Of a stretch of 64,000 bases of DNA, positions 17,987 through 26,930 are shown one piece after another; positions within the stretch are counted from its first letter, which is position 1; every line of letters begins with the position of its first letter. A program made the translations under genes and the position numbers. The notes beneath the pieces were generated by a model. That model had not been told where the DNA came from. It worked only from the letters and a program-made list of their open reading frames with translations, and made no database searches. Source of the DNA: Sulfurospirillaceae bacterium (GTDB taxonomy: Bacteria; Campylobacterota; Campylobacteria; Campylobacterales; Sulfurospirillaceae); the NCBI GenBank assembly GCA_028684065.1, contig JAQUGO010000003.1, positions 60,171 to 124,170 of the forward strand. The letters are read 5' to 3'.

Positions 17987-18562
17987 ATGAGGTTAAAAGT
18001 TGCTGAGCTTAGCGATATAGACGCTATATTAAAACTGCACAATAGGTATCAAGTCGATACTATCCCTGCAGAGGATAAAAAAGATGGCTTTGTCACCACC
18101 GCTTTTACGAAAGAACAACTAACTGACATCATTATGCAAGAAAACGGCGTGTTTATCGCCATTGAAGAGAGCACGGTCGTTGGCTATGTGATGTCTGCCT
18201 CATGGCAGTATTGGTCAGCATGGCCGATATTTGCCGTGATGATAAAAGATTTGCCAAAGTTACGTTATCTGAATCAAAACATCACCGTCAACAACTCCTA
18301 CCAGTATGGTCCTGTTTGTATTGACAAAAGTGTGCGAGGCAGTGGCGTTTTGGAGCGGTTATTTGATTTTGCTTTAGAGTCAATGTCTAAACGTTATGCG
18401 ATTCTGGTGACCTTTGTCAATAAAATCAACACGCGCTCTTATGCGGCACATAGTCGAAAACTTGGGCTTGAGTTGATTCATGAGTTTCAGTTCAATGGCA
18501 ATTCCTACTATGAACTCGCTTTCGATACCTCCAAAAGAGTGCTCAACAAAGAGGTGGTTTGA
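17987..18562 (+). CDS. GNAT-family N-acetyltransferase
   Basis: This 191-aa protein has the GNAT layout: a beta-strand start (MRLKVAELSDIDAILKLHNRYQ), 'GVFIAIEESTVVGYVMSASW', and an acetyl-CoA-binding segment 'GPVCIDKSVRGSGVLERLFDFALE' in place of the classical Q/RxxGxG/A. The acceptor substrate is unknown. AAGGAG precedes the ATG. It overlaps the PhzF start by 4 bases, so the two are coupled. Confidence 0.82.
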   Translation: MRLKVAELSDIDAILKLHNRYQVDTIPAEDKKDGFVTTAFTKEQLTDIIMQENGVFIAIEESTVVGYVMSASWQYWSAWPIFAVMIKDLPKLRYLNQNITVNNSYQYGPVCIDKSVRGSGVLERLFDFALESMSKRYAILVTFVNKINTRSYAAHSRKLGLELIHEFQFNGNSYYELAFDTSKRVLNKEVV

Positions 18563-19356
18563 TGAAGTTAAAACTCTATCAAGTGGATGCTTTTAGTGAT
18601 AAAGTCTTTGGCGGAAATTATGCGGGTGTTGTCATCCTTGATGCGTGGTTAAGTGATGCCTTAATGCAAAATATTGCCACAGAGAACAATGTATCGGAAA
18701 CGGCCTTTGCCAAAAGAGTCAATGAAAATACCTATGAAATTCGTTGGTTTTCACCGATGAGTGAAATAGACTTTTGTGGTCACGCGACTTTGGCAACGGC
18801 CTATGTCATTTTTAGGTTTGAAAATACTCTTAAAGAGAAGATAACCTTTGTGACTAAAACCGTGGGGGATTTAAAAGTTTCTAAGGTAGAGAATGATTAT
18901 ATTCAGATGGTATTTCCCAATCGAAAACCCAAAGAGATAGCCGTTATTCCTTCCGAGATAACGGGCGGACTTTCCATTGCACCCAAAGAAGTTATGCTCA
19001 ATCAACAAGCCTATTTTGCCATTTATGACAATGAAGAGGATGTTTACAATGTGAGTCCCAATTTGGAGGAGCTTAAAAAATTAGCCCCTTATGATGTTGT
19101 GGTAACAGCACCCTCAAGCACATATGATTTTGTATCGCGCTATTTTTGGCCAGCTAATGGTGGGGTTGAAGATCCTGTAACAGGTTCTATTCACGCAGGG
19201 CTTGCCCCTTTTTGGGCGCAAAGACTTGGCAAAGATACTTTAGTAGCCTTTCAAGCATCTAGTAGAGGAGGCATTCTTACATGTGATGTTTTAGAGGAGC
19301 ATGTGATGGTATCAGGTCAGGCTGTTTTGTATCTACAAGGCGAGATAGAAGTCTAA
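18559..19356 (+). CDS. PhzF-family isomerase/epimerase
   Basis: The 265-aa protein shows the PhzF fold: 'LYQVDAFSDKVFGGNYAGVVIL', the catalytic-Glu region 'NNVSETAFA' and 'EIRWFSPMSEIDFCGHATLATAYV' near the N-terminus, and 'DPVTGSIHAGLAPFWAQRLGK' in the second half. PhzF proteins isomerise small hydroxy/amino acids; outside phenazine synthesis the substrate is usually unknown. It is co-transcribed with the GNAT gene and ends before a strong bidirectional hairpin. Confidence 0.9.
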   Translation: MMKLKLYQVDAFSDKVFGGNYAGVVILDAWLSDALMQNIATENNVSETAFAKRVNENTYEIRWFSPMSEIDFCGHATLATAYVIFRFENTLKEKITFVTKTVGDLKVSKVENDYIQMVFPNRKPKEIAVIPSEITGGLSIAPKEVMLNQQAYFAIYDNEEDVYNVSPNLEELKKLAPYDVVVTAPSSTYDFVSRYFWPANGGVEDPVTGSIHAGLAPFWAQRLGKDTLVAFQASSRGGILTCDVLEEHVMVSGQAVLYLQGEIEV

Positions 19357-19382
19357 AAATTAAGCCTTACATGTAATGAGTA

Positions 19383-19407
19383 CAAAAGAGGCTTTAGGCC
19401 TCTTTTG
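19383..19407. terminator. bidirectional hairpin terminator
   Basis: Perfect 10-bp stem CAAAAGAGGC / GCCTCTTTTG around a TTTAG loop, serving the phzF and RND genes, which converge here. It overlaps the last codons of the RND gene. Confidence 0.75.
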
Positions 19408-22400
19408 GTTTAAAAATTTTAGCTTTCAATCGCATAATCAGATAGAAAAAGAGTGGTACAAAAAAGACACCGATAAGGGTTAAGGTTATCATTCCACCTA
19501 CCACCGTTGTACCGATGATGTGGCGACTATTGGCTCCTGCTCCACTGCTGAGTGCTAAGGGAATGGTTCCTGCGATAAACGCAAACGATGTCATGATGAT
19601 AGGGCGAAAACGGATTTTGGCTCCTTCTATGGTCGCTTCAAGTAGTGTGTGACCTTCTTCGAGTTTATTCATCGCAAATTCCACCATCAAAATGGCATTT
19701 TTAGCGGACAATCCTACTAACGTTACCAATCCGATTTGAAAGTACACATCATTTTGAAGGCCTCGAAGCCAGACAAAAAGTGTCGCGCCAAAGATGGCAA
19801 AGGGTACGGCTAAAATGATAGCAAAAGGAATCGTCCAACTCTCATATAAAGCAACTAAAATCAAAAAGATAAATACGATGGCATAAACAAATGCCATATT
19901 ACCTGATTCTGTGAGTTTTTTCTCTTGCAGTGATGCGCCGCCCCAAGAGATAGCATAGCCATCAGGCAAGACTTCATTAGCGATTTCTTCCATAATGTTC
20001 AGCGCTTCTCCCGAAGAGTAACCGATATTGGCTTCACCTAAGACTTGTGCGGAAGGAAACATATTAAATCGTTTGGTGATGCTTGGGTTGGTGATACGCG
20101 TTAAGGTTGCAAGTTCACTGACAGGAATAAAGTAGCCTTCATTGGATTTGATAAAGATATCGTTGTAGTTATTAATATCATCACGGTAGACACCTTTGGA
20201 TTGAACATTAACACGGTAGTTGCGCCCAAAAATATTAAAGTCATTGACATAGACATTACCAAAAGTCGCTTGCAGTGTTGTATAGATATCAGCGATTTCA
20301 ACACCGTAGGATTTGGCTTTAGCCGTATTGACTTTGATGAGGTATTGAGGAACATCGGTATTGAGCGTGGAGCGAACCGATTTAAGCTCAGGGCGTGTTA
20401 GAGAGCGTTGGATAATTTCTTTGGCATACGCACTCAAAGCCTCATAACTTCCACCTGTCCTATCTTGCACGTACATCTCAAATCCACCAGCGCCTCCGAG
20501 TCCGCTAATGGCGGAAGGTGTCACTGCAACGATGCGCGCTTCTTTATTGCGGTTGAGTTTGGCAATCACATCTTTGGCAATGGCATCGACACTTTGATTG
20601 GCATCTTTACGCTTGCTCCAATCACGTAGTCGCACATAACTGTAACCAGCATCCGTGGTATAAGAGCGACTGCTAAAATCTGAACCTGAAAAACCACCTA
20701 CTTTAGCGACAGAAGGGTTTTTAAGTGCCACTTCGCCTACGGCGATATTAACCTCATGCGTACGACTAAGTGATGCACCTGAAGGCAAAGAGATAACTGT
20801 AAAAAAAGTTCCTTTATCTTCTTTAGGAATGAGGGAGTGAGGAATAAATTTGAGTATCTGTGTCGTTGCAAAAATCATAATGGCAAAGAAAAGAAGGTTA
20901 AAAAGGCTAAAACGAATTGTCTTATTAACGACAGAACCAAAATGTTCGGTTAGATAATCAAAAAAAGCATTGAACTTGCGGATAAACCACAATGGTGGTT
21001 CTTCTTCTTTTTTTAAAAGCATGGCACATAAAGCAGGTGTTAGGGTCAATGCGACAAGCCCAGAAATAGTGACAGAGATAACAATGGTAATAGCAAATTG
21101 ACGTGAAAGAGTACCACTAAGGCCTCCCATGAATGCCGCAGGAATAAAAACAGCCGATAAGACTAAAACGATGGCGATAACAGGCCCCGTAATCTCTTGC
21201 ATAGCTTTAACCGTCGCCTCTTTTACACTAATAGCCTCTTTGCGTAAAATTCGCTCCACATTTTCAATGACGATAATCGCATCGTCGACGACAAGTCCAA
21301 TGGCTAAGGTTAAGCCAAAAAGGGTGAGCAGATTGATGGAAAAACCTGTAGCGTAAAAGCCTGCAAAGGTTCCAATAATCGAAACAGGCACAGCAAGTAG
21401 TGGAATAAATGTTGCGCGAAGGTTTCCTAAAAAAAGATAAATGACAAAGATAACCAAAGCGATAGCTTCTAAAAGCGTATAAACCACCTCATGAATGGAA
21501 GCGCGCACAAAGGTCGTTGGGTCGTAAGTTGTATCAATGTTCATACCTGCAGGGAATTTTTTGGAAATTTCTTCAATTTTTTTATCAAGTAAATCAGCTG
21601 CTTCAAGCGCATTGGCTTTAGAATTTAAAACAACTCTAATAGCGGCCATCGGTTGTTTGTTAAAGATACCTTTGAAAAAGTAGCGTTCCGTTCCAAGCTC
21701 CACATCGGCTACATCTTTGAGCATCAAGGAAGAACCATCAATAGTGGTTTTAATCAAAATTTCGCCGAATTCTTGCGGTGTTTTAAGACGACCCTCTGAG
21801 GTAACATTATAAGTAAAAGCGGATTTACTCTCGATTGGTTCTTGTCCTATTTGTCCAACGGGATACTGCTCATTTTGGCTTTTAATCGCATTGATAACTT
21901 CAGATGTCGTTGTTTTGTAATGGGATAGCTTTTGGGGATCTAGCCAGACACGAATCGAATAATCTTGATTGCCTAAAATGGTTGCTTCTGCCACACCCGG
22001 AATACGTTTAAACTCTTCTAATATATTGTTAATCGCATAATTCGCCATGTATGTTGAGTCGTACACATTATCTTTGGAGGTAAGCGCTAGCATACGTAAG
22101 ACTTCAGTTGAGCGCTCCGTTACGTCGACGCCTTGGCGTTTAACCGCTTCTGGGAGTTTGTTGGTAGCAATTTGAACACGGTTATTGACATCAATCTTGG
22201 CTTGACCAATGTCTGTATCCACTTCAAAAAAGAGGCTCATACTTAGCCCGCCACTAGGAGAGGTTGTTGAAACCATATAGAGCATATTGTCAACCCCATT
22301 AAGTTGTTGCTCTAAAGGTGAGGCTACGGTTTCTTCTAAGGTTTTAGCATCCGCTCCTGCATAGGAAGTTGAGATAACAATTTGGGGAGGAATGACATCA

Positions 22401-22510
22401 GGATATTGTTGAACAGGAAGGGTTTTAATCGCAAGAATACCCGCAAAGATAATGATGAGCGAGATAACCATTGCAAAGTTAGGACGATTGATAAAAAACT
22501 TGGAAAACAT
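19394..22510 (-). CDS. RND efflux pump inner-membrane transporter (HAE1 type)
   Basis: This protein of about 1038 aa matches AcrB/MexB-type hydrophobe pumps: 12 helices, two large periplasmic loops, the proton-relay pair 'GLVVDDAIIVIENVERIL' in helix 4 and Lys in 'SAKNAILMVEFAMNKL' in helix 10. I chose the start at 22510 (MFSKFFINRPNFAMVI, AAAGGA upstream) because the longer frame adds an unrelated Cys-rich leader. HAE1 pumps normally sit beside a periplasmic adaptor and often an outer-membrane channel gene; neither is next to this gene. It may borrow an adaptor encoded elsewhere. Confidence 0.93.
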   Translation of the reverse strand: MFSKFFINRPNFAMVISLIIIFAGILAIKTLPVQQYPDVIPPQIVISTSYAGADAKTLEETVASPLEQQLNGVDNMLYMVSTTSPSGGLSMSLFFEVDTDIGQAKIDVNNRVQIATNKLPEAVKRQGVDVTERSTEVLRMLALTSKDNVYDSTYMANYAINNILEEFKRIPGVAEATILGNQDYSIRVWLDPQKLSHYKTTTSEVINAIKSQNEQYPVGQIGQEPIESKSAFTYNVTSEGRLKTPQEFGEILIKTTIDGSSLMLKDVADVELGTERYFFKGIFNKQPMAAIRVVLNSKANALEAADLLDKKIEEISKKFPAGMNIDTTYDPTTFVRASIHEVVYTLLEAIALVIFVIYLFLGNLRATFIPLLAVPVSIIGTFAGFYATGFSINLLTLFGLTLAIGLVVDDAIIVIENVERILRKEAISVKEATVKAMQEITGPVIAIVLVLSAVFIPAAFMGGLSGTLSRQFAITIVISVTISGLVALTLTPALCAMLLKKEEEPPLWFIRKFNAFFDYLTEHFGSVVNKTIRFSLFNLLFFAIMIFATTQILKFIPHSLIPKEDKGTFFTVISLPSGASLSRTHEVNIAVGEVALKNPSVAKVGGFSGSDFSSRSYTTDAGYSYVRLRDWSKRKDANQSVDAIAKDVIAKLNRNKEARIVAVTPSAISGLGGAGGFEMYVQDRTGGSYEALSAYAKEIIQRSLTRPELKSVRSTLNTDVPQYLIKVNTAKAKSYGVEIADIYTTLQATFGNVYVNDFNIFGRNYRVNVQSKGVYRDDINNYNDIFIKSNEGYFIPVSELATLTRITNPSITKRFNMFPSAQVLGEANIGYSSGEALNIMEEIANEVLPDGYAISWGGASLQEKKLTESGNMAFVYAIVFIFLILVALYESWTIPFAIILAVPFAIFGATLFVWLRGLQNDVYFQIGLVTLVGLSAKNAILMVEFAMNKLEEGHTLLEATIEGAKIRFRPIIMTSFAFIAGTIPLALSSGAGANSRHIIGTTVVGGMITLTLIGVFFVPLFFYLIMRLKAKIFKPKEA

Positions 22511-22675
22511 AAGGGTGCGTCCTTTGAATAAGGTGCCGAAAAAAATAGCCATCATTTTAGCACATTTGCTGCAAAACAATGCTAAATTTAGTCGCTATTC
22601 TAAAGGAGAAAATTTTTATTTTTGACGTAAAAAGTTATAAATAAGTTATCTTGGTGTGTTACTATTCTTTTGATT

Positions 22676-22681
22676 TATAAT
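22676..22681 (+). promoter_or_regulatory. TATAAT -10 element for the porin-rhodanese operon
   Basis: A perfect TATAAT lies about 25 bp before the porin ATG, within an A/T-rich spacer that separates it from the divergent RND gene. AAGGAAG gives the ribosome-binding site. Confidence 0.55.
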
Positions 22682-22706
22682 TAAAAATTCATCTTAAGGA
22701 AGTTTT

Positions 22707-23966
22707 ATGAAATTAGATAGATTAAGCTTGGCGGCTATGATGGTGGTGGGTGCATTAACTTCAGTAAATGCAGCAGATACATTAGCAGATGCATTTAAAA
22801 ATGGAACAGTTAAAGGCACATTAGAGGCGTGGTACTGGGATAGAGATATGCAAGTTAATGGAAAACATGAGGATTTACTCAACCTTGGTCTTAAATTATC
22901 GTATACGACTGACACCTTTTATGGTTTGTTTGGTGGTGTAACATTACAAACATCTAATTCTCCTTTTGCCTCTACTATTGCAAAGACAATTGTCTTTAAA
23001 GCAAATGAATACGGTCCAGGCGCTATACTTTCTGAAGGCTATATTGGCTATAAAATGGACAAAACTGTAGCAAAAATTGGACGTCAATATATCGCAACAC
23101 CTTTGATTGCATCAAGTCCTAATCGTATTATTAAACAATCTTTTGAAGGTATGACAGTTGTCAATACGAATCTTCCACAAACAATGATTTTTGGTGGTTA
23201 TGTTAATAAGTATCAAAACCGTACAGATTTAAATGGTGGTATGGCAGAATTTACCAATAACTTTTGGATAGGATCACCGCTTCCAGGCTCACAATCAGCC
23301 ATTGCAGGTAATACAAAAGCATGGAAAACTCTTGATGGCGAAGCATACAGTTTAATGGCCGTTAATCAATCTATCCCTGGTGTAAAACTTACGGGTCAAT
23401 GGGTTGGTATTACAGACTTGGCAAATCTTTATTATGCAGAAGTAGCGTACAGTGGTAAAGCAAGTCATTTTACATATGGTTTAGCAGGTCAGTATCAAAT
23501 GACTGATTTTGATAGTAGTATGAATTCCAATGACTCAGGTTACTATGGTTTAAAAGCGAGCCTTGGAATTGATGCCTTTAAAACCTATGTAGCATACTCT
23601 AAAATTGACGAAGATACCACTGCTATTCCTGGTGTTGGTGGCGGACCATATGGTACCATTTATACATCTCAGATATGGTTAACTCCTGGTACATTTAATG
23701 CAGGCACTAAAGCTTATGCGATTGATGCTAACTATAACTTTAAATCACTCAATGTAAAAGCAGGTGTTCGTTATTCGAATGTTGATATTCCTGTTGGCAA
23801 TGGAACAGCAACAGCGACTGAGATAGATTACACAACGCTTTATGTAAACTATCAATTTATGGGTGCTTTGAAGGGCTTAAGTTTAGATATTGGGTATGAA
23901 AAAGCTGATTGGAATACGGCAACGGATACAAAAGAACTCAGATTTAACGTTAATTATAACTTTTAA
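22707..23966 (+). CDS. outer-membrane porin (OprD/Campylobacterota major-porin-like)
   Basis: The 419-aa protein has a signal peptide (up to about 'SVNAA') and alternating amphipathic strands. It ends in a terminal aromatic residue (LRFNVNYNF), the mark of a trimeric or monomeric porin. The start 'DTLADAFKNGTVKGTLEAWYWDRDM' is typical of OprD-like porins of this phylum. It is followed after 11 bp by a three-domain rhodanese lipoprotein, so it may serve uptake of sulfur compounds; that link is inference. Confidence 0.82.
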   Translation: MKLDRLSLAAMMVVGALTSVNAADTLADAFKNGTVKGTLEAWYWDRDMQVNGKHEDLLNLGLKLSYTTDTFYGLFGGVTLQTSNSPFASTIAKTIVFKANEYGPGAILSEGYIGYKMDKTVAKIGRQYIATPLIASSPNRIIKQSFEGMTVVNTNLPQTMIFGGYVNKYQNRTDLNGGMAEFTNNFWIGSPLPGSQSAIAGNTKAWKTLDGEAYSLMAVNQSIPGVKLTGQWVGITDLANLYYAEVAYSGKASHFTYGLAGQYQMTDFDSSMNSNDSGYYGLKASLGIDAFKTYVAYSKIDEDTTAIPGVGGGPYGTIYTSQIWLTPGTFNAGTKAYAIDANYNFKSLNVKAGVRYSNVDIPVGNGTATATEIDYTTLYVNYQFMGALKGLSLDIGYEKADWNTATDTKELRFNVNYNF

Positions 23967-23977
23967 GGAGATATACA

Positions 23978-25252
23978 ATGTATAAAAAAATTGGTTTAGC
24001 CCTTATAGCGGCAACATTTTTAATGACAGGATGTGCTACAGCAACACAAGCACCAGTGAAAACAGACCCAACAGTGAAGGCTGAGGACATGCCTTTTGAT
24101 GCCAGTAAAATTAATATAGCAAGTCTAACAGCACCGCTTCCTCGTGTTGTAAAATACTTGGAAGAGAAAAATATTCCATCCAGTATGTTGGTTGAATATC
24201 CACAAGTGAGAGAAGCGATTGGTAATGGTACAAAGCAAGGAGCTAAAGCGCTTTTATTAGATGCAAGACCTACGAAGAGTTATCTTGTAATGCCAGGCAT
24301 TCCAGCGAGTTTAAATGTTCCAGGTACTGCGCAAGATGCATTTGATTCAGCATACCCACAGATTGAGAAAGTAGCTAAAGATGCTCCTATTATCGTTCAT
24401 GGTGGTGGTTATCAGTGTCTATATGGCCCACGCTTAGTGACTTTTTTGCAAGCAAAAGGTTTTACCAATGTAAAACTATATTTAGGTTCTACGCCTGAAT
24501 ATATTCAAAAGCCAGATGCATACAAAGATATTACTGTTTATATGGCAAGAGGGATGTTTACTAAAAATGAAGCTGTATTCCTTGATGCAAGACCATATGC
24601 TATGTTTATGAAAGAGACCATTCCTGGTGCTCAGTATATGAACGATACAGAATTTGAAAAGCTTAAAGGACGATTACCTGTAGATTTAAAAACACCAATT
24701 GTTGCCTTTTGTGGTGGCTATGAGTGTGCAAAATCACACAATGTTGCCAAAGAATTAAAAAAGCTTGGCTATAAAAACGTTAGCACATTTTCTGGCGGGC
24801 TTCCTGCATGGAAAGAGTTAAAACTTCCAACTACAGGCGGTGCGCAAGCAGAAGCTCCTAAAGTTGCTGTTGCGGACAAGTTTTTAGATGGTGTTAAATT
24901 GGGTTTAGATGAGGGAACCGTGGATGGTGAATGGTATAAAGCAGCTATTTTAAGTGGAAAATTACCTGCCAATGTTGCTGTTGTAGATGTACGCACGCCA
25001 TCAGAATATAAAAGTGGGCATCTTCCAGGTGCGATTAATATTGAAGCGGGTGAATTAAGTGCGGATGCATTTTTGGCAAAACTTCCTAAAGATAAAATCG
25101 TTGTCTTTAGTTGTGCTACAGGTGGTCGTGCAATGGAAGCATGGATGAAACTCAATAAAGCAAAACTTGCAGGTAAAGCACTGTTCTTTGATGCGAATCT
25201 TAAATGTGGTGCTGATAAATGTGATATTAAAGTGAATGAGCCTTTAGGTTAA
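23978..25252 (+). CDS. triple-rhodanese periplasmic lipoprotein
   Basis: The 424-aa protein starts with a lipoprotein signal whose lipobox ends LMTGC (Cys19). Three rhodanese domains follow, at about residues 75-190, 190-285 and 300-415. Each has an active-site Cys loop: 'GGYQCLYGPR' (about C147), 'GGYECAKSHN' (about C250) and 'FSCATGGRA' (about C379). Domain 3 has the standard 'VAVVDVRTPSEYKSGHLPGAINIE' entry. Rhodanese domains carry sulfane sulfur; a periplasmic version could bind polysulfide like the Sud protein of Wolinella. It is in an operon with the porin. Confidence 0.87.
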   Translation: MYKKIGLALIAATFLMTGCATATQAPVKTDPTVKAEDMPFDASKINIASLTAPLPRVVKYLEEKNIPSSMLVEYPQVREAIGNGTKQGAKALLLDARPTKSYLVMPGIPASLNVPGTAQDAFDSAYPQIEKVAKDAPIIVHGGGYQCLYGPRLVTFLQAKGFTNVKLYLGSTPEYIQKPDAYKDITVYMARGMFTKNEAVFLDARPYAMFMKETIPGAQYMNDTEFEKLKGRLPVDLKTPIVAFCGGYECAKSHNVAKELKKLGYKNVSTFSGGLPAWKELKLPTTGGAQAEAPKVAVADKFLDGVKLGLDEGTVDGEWYKAAILSGKLPANVAVVDVRTPSEYKSGHLPGAINIEAGELSADAFLAKLPKDKIVVFSCATGGRAMEAWMKLNKAKLAGKALFFDANLKCGADKCDIKVNEPLG

Positions 25253-25260
25253 ATACCTCG

Positions 25261-25287
25261 CATGCAAGTCCAAATAGGGCTTGCATG
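25261..25287. terminator. hairpin terminator between convergent operons
   Basis: Stem CATGCAAGTCC / GGGCTTGCATG (one G-U pair) with an AAATA loop, between the rhodanese lipoprotein stop and the end of the minus-strand regulator gene. Confidence 0.6.
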
Positions 25288-25289
25288 TA

Positions 25290-25961
25290 TTACTCTGGTA
25301 TATCTCTGCAAATACGATATCCTACTCCTTTAATGCATTTTATTAAGTGCTTTCCACATTTATCACGAATACGTTTGATATGCATTCTTACCGTTGAGCA
25401 ATTGACCTCTTTATCTTCTGAAAGAAACTCTGCAATTTCTTCAACCGTACAGCAACGACAAACCCTTTTGACAAGATACTGAATGATTTTATTTTCTTTA
25501 GAAGTGAGGTTGATGGTCAAGTTGTTTTTACTGAGTTGATATTTATTAAGATCATAAATGAATTTATCATTCAAATAGAGAATGTTTTCATCCGTATCAA
25601 AGTGGCAATGGCGTGCGGATTGAAAGAGGCGATATCGTAATTCTTCAAGTTCAAAAGGCTCTCTTAAATAATCACTACAGCCAAACTCATAGCCACATTT
25701 GAGATAATCAAAATCCAGTAATTTCGTAATCAGTATAATGGGGATACGAATTTTATTTTCACGTATTTGCTTAGTAATCTCAAGTGCTGAAAAATCGGGA
25801 GCTTCAATCGTTAAAATGACGACATCATAAATTTTTTCATAAATGGCATCAAAAACTTTTGAAGCATCCGTAAAGACATCTATAGAACAATCACATGGTT
25901 TAAAATGCTTTACGATTTTTGCAGTTAGTTCTTTTTCTATGCGCAGTAATAATATTCGCAT
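25290..25961 (-). CDS. OmpR-family regulator with degenerate receiver domain, cysteine-rich
   Basis: The product (223 aa from ATG 25961; a GTG two codons earlier is possible) has a receiver-like domain and a winged-helix output domain (about 130-223, 'EVNCSTVRMHIKRIRDKCGKHLIKCIKGVGYRI'). The phosphoacceptor Asp is Thr51 ('VVILTIEAPD'). The N-terminal acidic pair is missing ('LLLRIEKEL'), and the conserved Lys is Arg ('DYLREPF'). It carries twelve Cys, including CDC near residue 23 and CRCC in the output domain. It should not be controlled by ordinary phosphorylation; a thiol, metal(loid) or sulfur signal is plausible. Last gene of the arsC operon, translationally linked to the thioredoxin gene. 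Confidence 0.8.
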   Translation of the reverse strand: MRILLLRIEKELTAKIVKHFKPCDCSIDVFTDASKVFDAIYEKIYDVVILTIEAPDFSALEITKQIRENKIRIPIILITKLLDFDYLKCGYEFGCSDYLREPFELEELRYRLFQSARHCHFDTDENILYLNDKFIYDLNKYQLSKNNLTINLTSKENKIIQYLVKRVCRCCTVEEIAEFLSEDKEVNCSTVRMHIKRIRDKCGKHLIKCIKGVGYRICRDIPE

Positions 25962-25963
25962 GT

Positions 25964-26194
25964 TCACCCTAATAAAGCGATAATCTCATCAACACTTAAG
26001 AGTTTTCCACTACTTTTAACTATACCATCAATCACCAATGCGGGTGTTGAGGTTACTCCATAACTCATGATTTTCATAATGTCTTCGACTTTTTCTACTT
26101 GAGCAAAAATACCTTTTTTAGCGATAGCTTCTTTAACATGCAAAGTTAATGCTTGACATTTGGCACAGCCTGTTCCTAAAATCTCGATTTTCAT
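25964..26194 (-). CDS. minimal thioredoxin-fold protein (redox-active disulfide protein 2 type)
   Basis: This 76-aa protein contains little more than a thioredoxin core: 'MKIEILGTGCAKCQALTLHVKEAI' with the CAKC redox pair, and 'YGVTSTPALVIDGIVKSSGK' with the cis-Pro loop. Proteins of this type often lie beside ArsP/permease genes, where they may reduce or hand over thiol-bound metal(loid)s. It overlaps the BFD-like gene stop by 4 bases. Confidence 0.88.
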   Translation of the reverse strand: MKIEILGTGCAKCQALTLHVKEAIAKKGIFAQVEKVEDIMKIMSYGVTSTPALVIDGIVKSSGKLLSVDEIIALLG

Positions 26195-26466
26195 TTTTTT
26201 TCCTTGTAATAATGTAGGATTGCTATGATATCAATGGCACAGCAACGCTGATTTGGGTTCATCTCTTGGCAGAATTCTGAGCTTTGACATGCCCCCGTGA
26301 TACTTGCTACTTCTTTGAGGGTTGTAGCGCCTCGTTCGATTGCTTTTTTAATAGTCTGTTTTGTCACCTTTTTACAATAGCAAATCATCGCATCTTCACT
26401 CAGTTGACTGATGTCCATGGCATTTTCATTGCGCTGTTGGGTTGTCCAAGAGTGATGTGTTATCAT
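26191..26466 (-). CDS. BFD-like [2Fe-2S]-binding protein
   Basis: This 91-aa protein has the BFD-like domain pattern: 'MICYCKKVTKQTIKKAIERGATTLKEVASITGAC', then 'FCQEMNPNQRCCAIDI', giving four Cys ligands for a [2Fe-2S] cluster. Its role here is probably electron supply within the operon. The ATG overlaps the rhodanese stop; an internal Met (MDISQ, residue 17) is an alternative start but lacks a ribosome-binding site. Confidence 0.78.
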   Translation of the reverse strand: MITHHSWTTQQRNENAMDISQLSEDAMICYCKKVTKQTIKKAIERGATTLKEVASITGACQSSEFCQEMNPNQRCCAIDIIAILHYYKEKK

Positions 26467-26921
26467 TTCATTGTGTTCGTTTTATATTCTTCTAAAAAGT
26501 CTTTAGCGTTGTCCCCACGTAAAAAATCGGCTACTTTCAACAAACCATCGTTTAAATATTTGGCATTGTAGCCATTAAGGGTGAGATACATACGTGCGAT
26601 ATTGGCTCTATCATTATGTGGGCATGCCGTGATGATAAGTTTATCTTTAGGCAGTTCATTAAGACGCTTTGGAAGTTCATTTAAAGGAATATTCTTAGCA
26701 AAACTCATATGCCAAACTTCAAATTCCTCTTTGAAACGAATATCCACCAAAATGGCTTTACCTTCTTCAACGAGTACCAACATATCAGGTGTTTTGATTT
26801 TCATATTGCTACGTTCTTGATAGTCAAAATGTGAGAGATATTCATCAAAACTTATTTTTTTAAGTTCCCCTGCGTATAATAATCCAGCGATTGTCAAAAC
26901 AATAAAAAGCACTTTTTTCAT
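26463..26921 (-). CDS. exported single-domain rhodanese
   Basis: The start at 26921 (six bases after AAGGA) gives 152 aa with a signal peptide (MKKVLFIVLTIAGLLYAG). One rhodanese domain follows ('AILVDIRFKEEFEVWHMSFAKNIPLNEL') with active-site Cys in 'ITACPHNDRA'. It is therefore a periplasmic sulfur-carrier candidate. It lies between the ArsP-like permease (9-bp gap from ATG to stop) and the BFD-like gene (4-bp overlap). A sulfur transferase inside an arsenic operon suggests thiolated arsenic or persulfide chemistry. Confidence 0.85.
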   Translation of the reverse strand: MKKVLFIVLTIAGLLYAGELKKISFDEYLSHFDYQERSNMKIKTPDMLVLVEEGKAILVDIRFKEEFEVWHMSFAKNIPLNELPKRLNELPKDKLIITACPHNDRANIARMYLTLNGYNAKYLNDGLLKVADFLRGDNAKDFLEEYKTNTMK

Positions 26922-26930
26922 GTTCATTCC

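Noticed and set aside
20101-21356. Several short frames inside the RND gene
   Set aside because: All overlap highly conserved RND coding sequence on one or the other strand.
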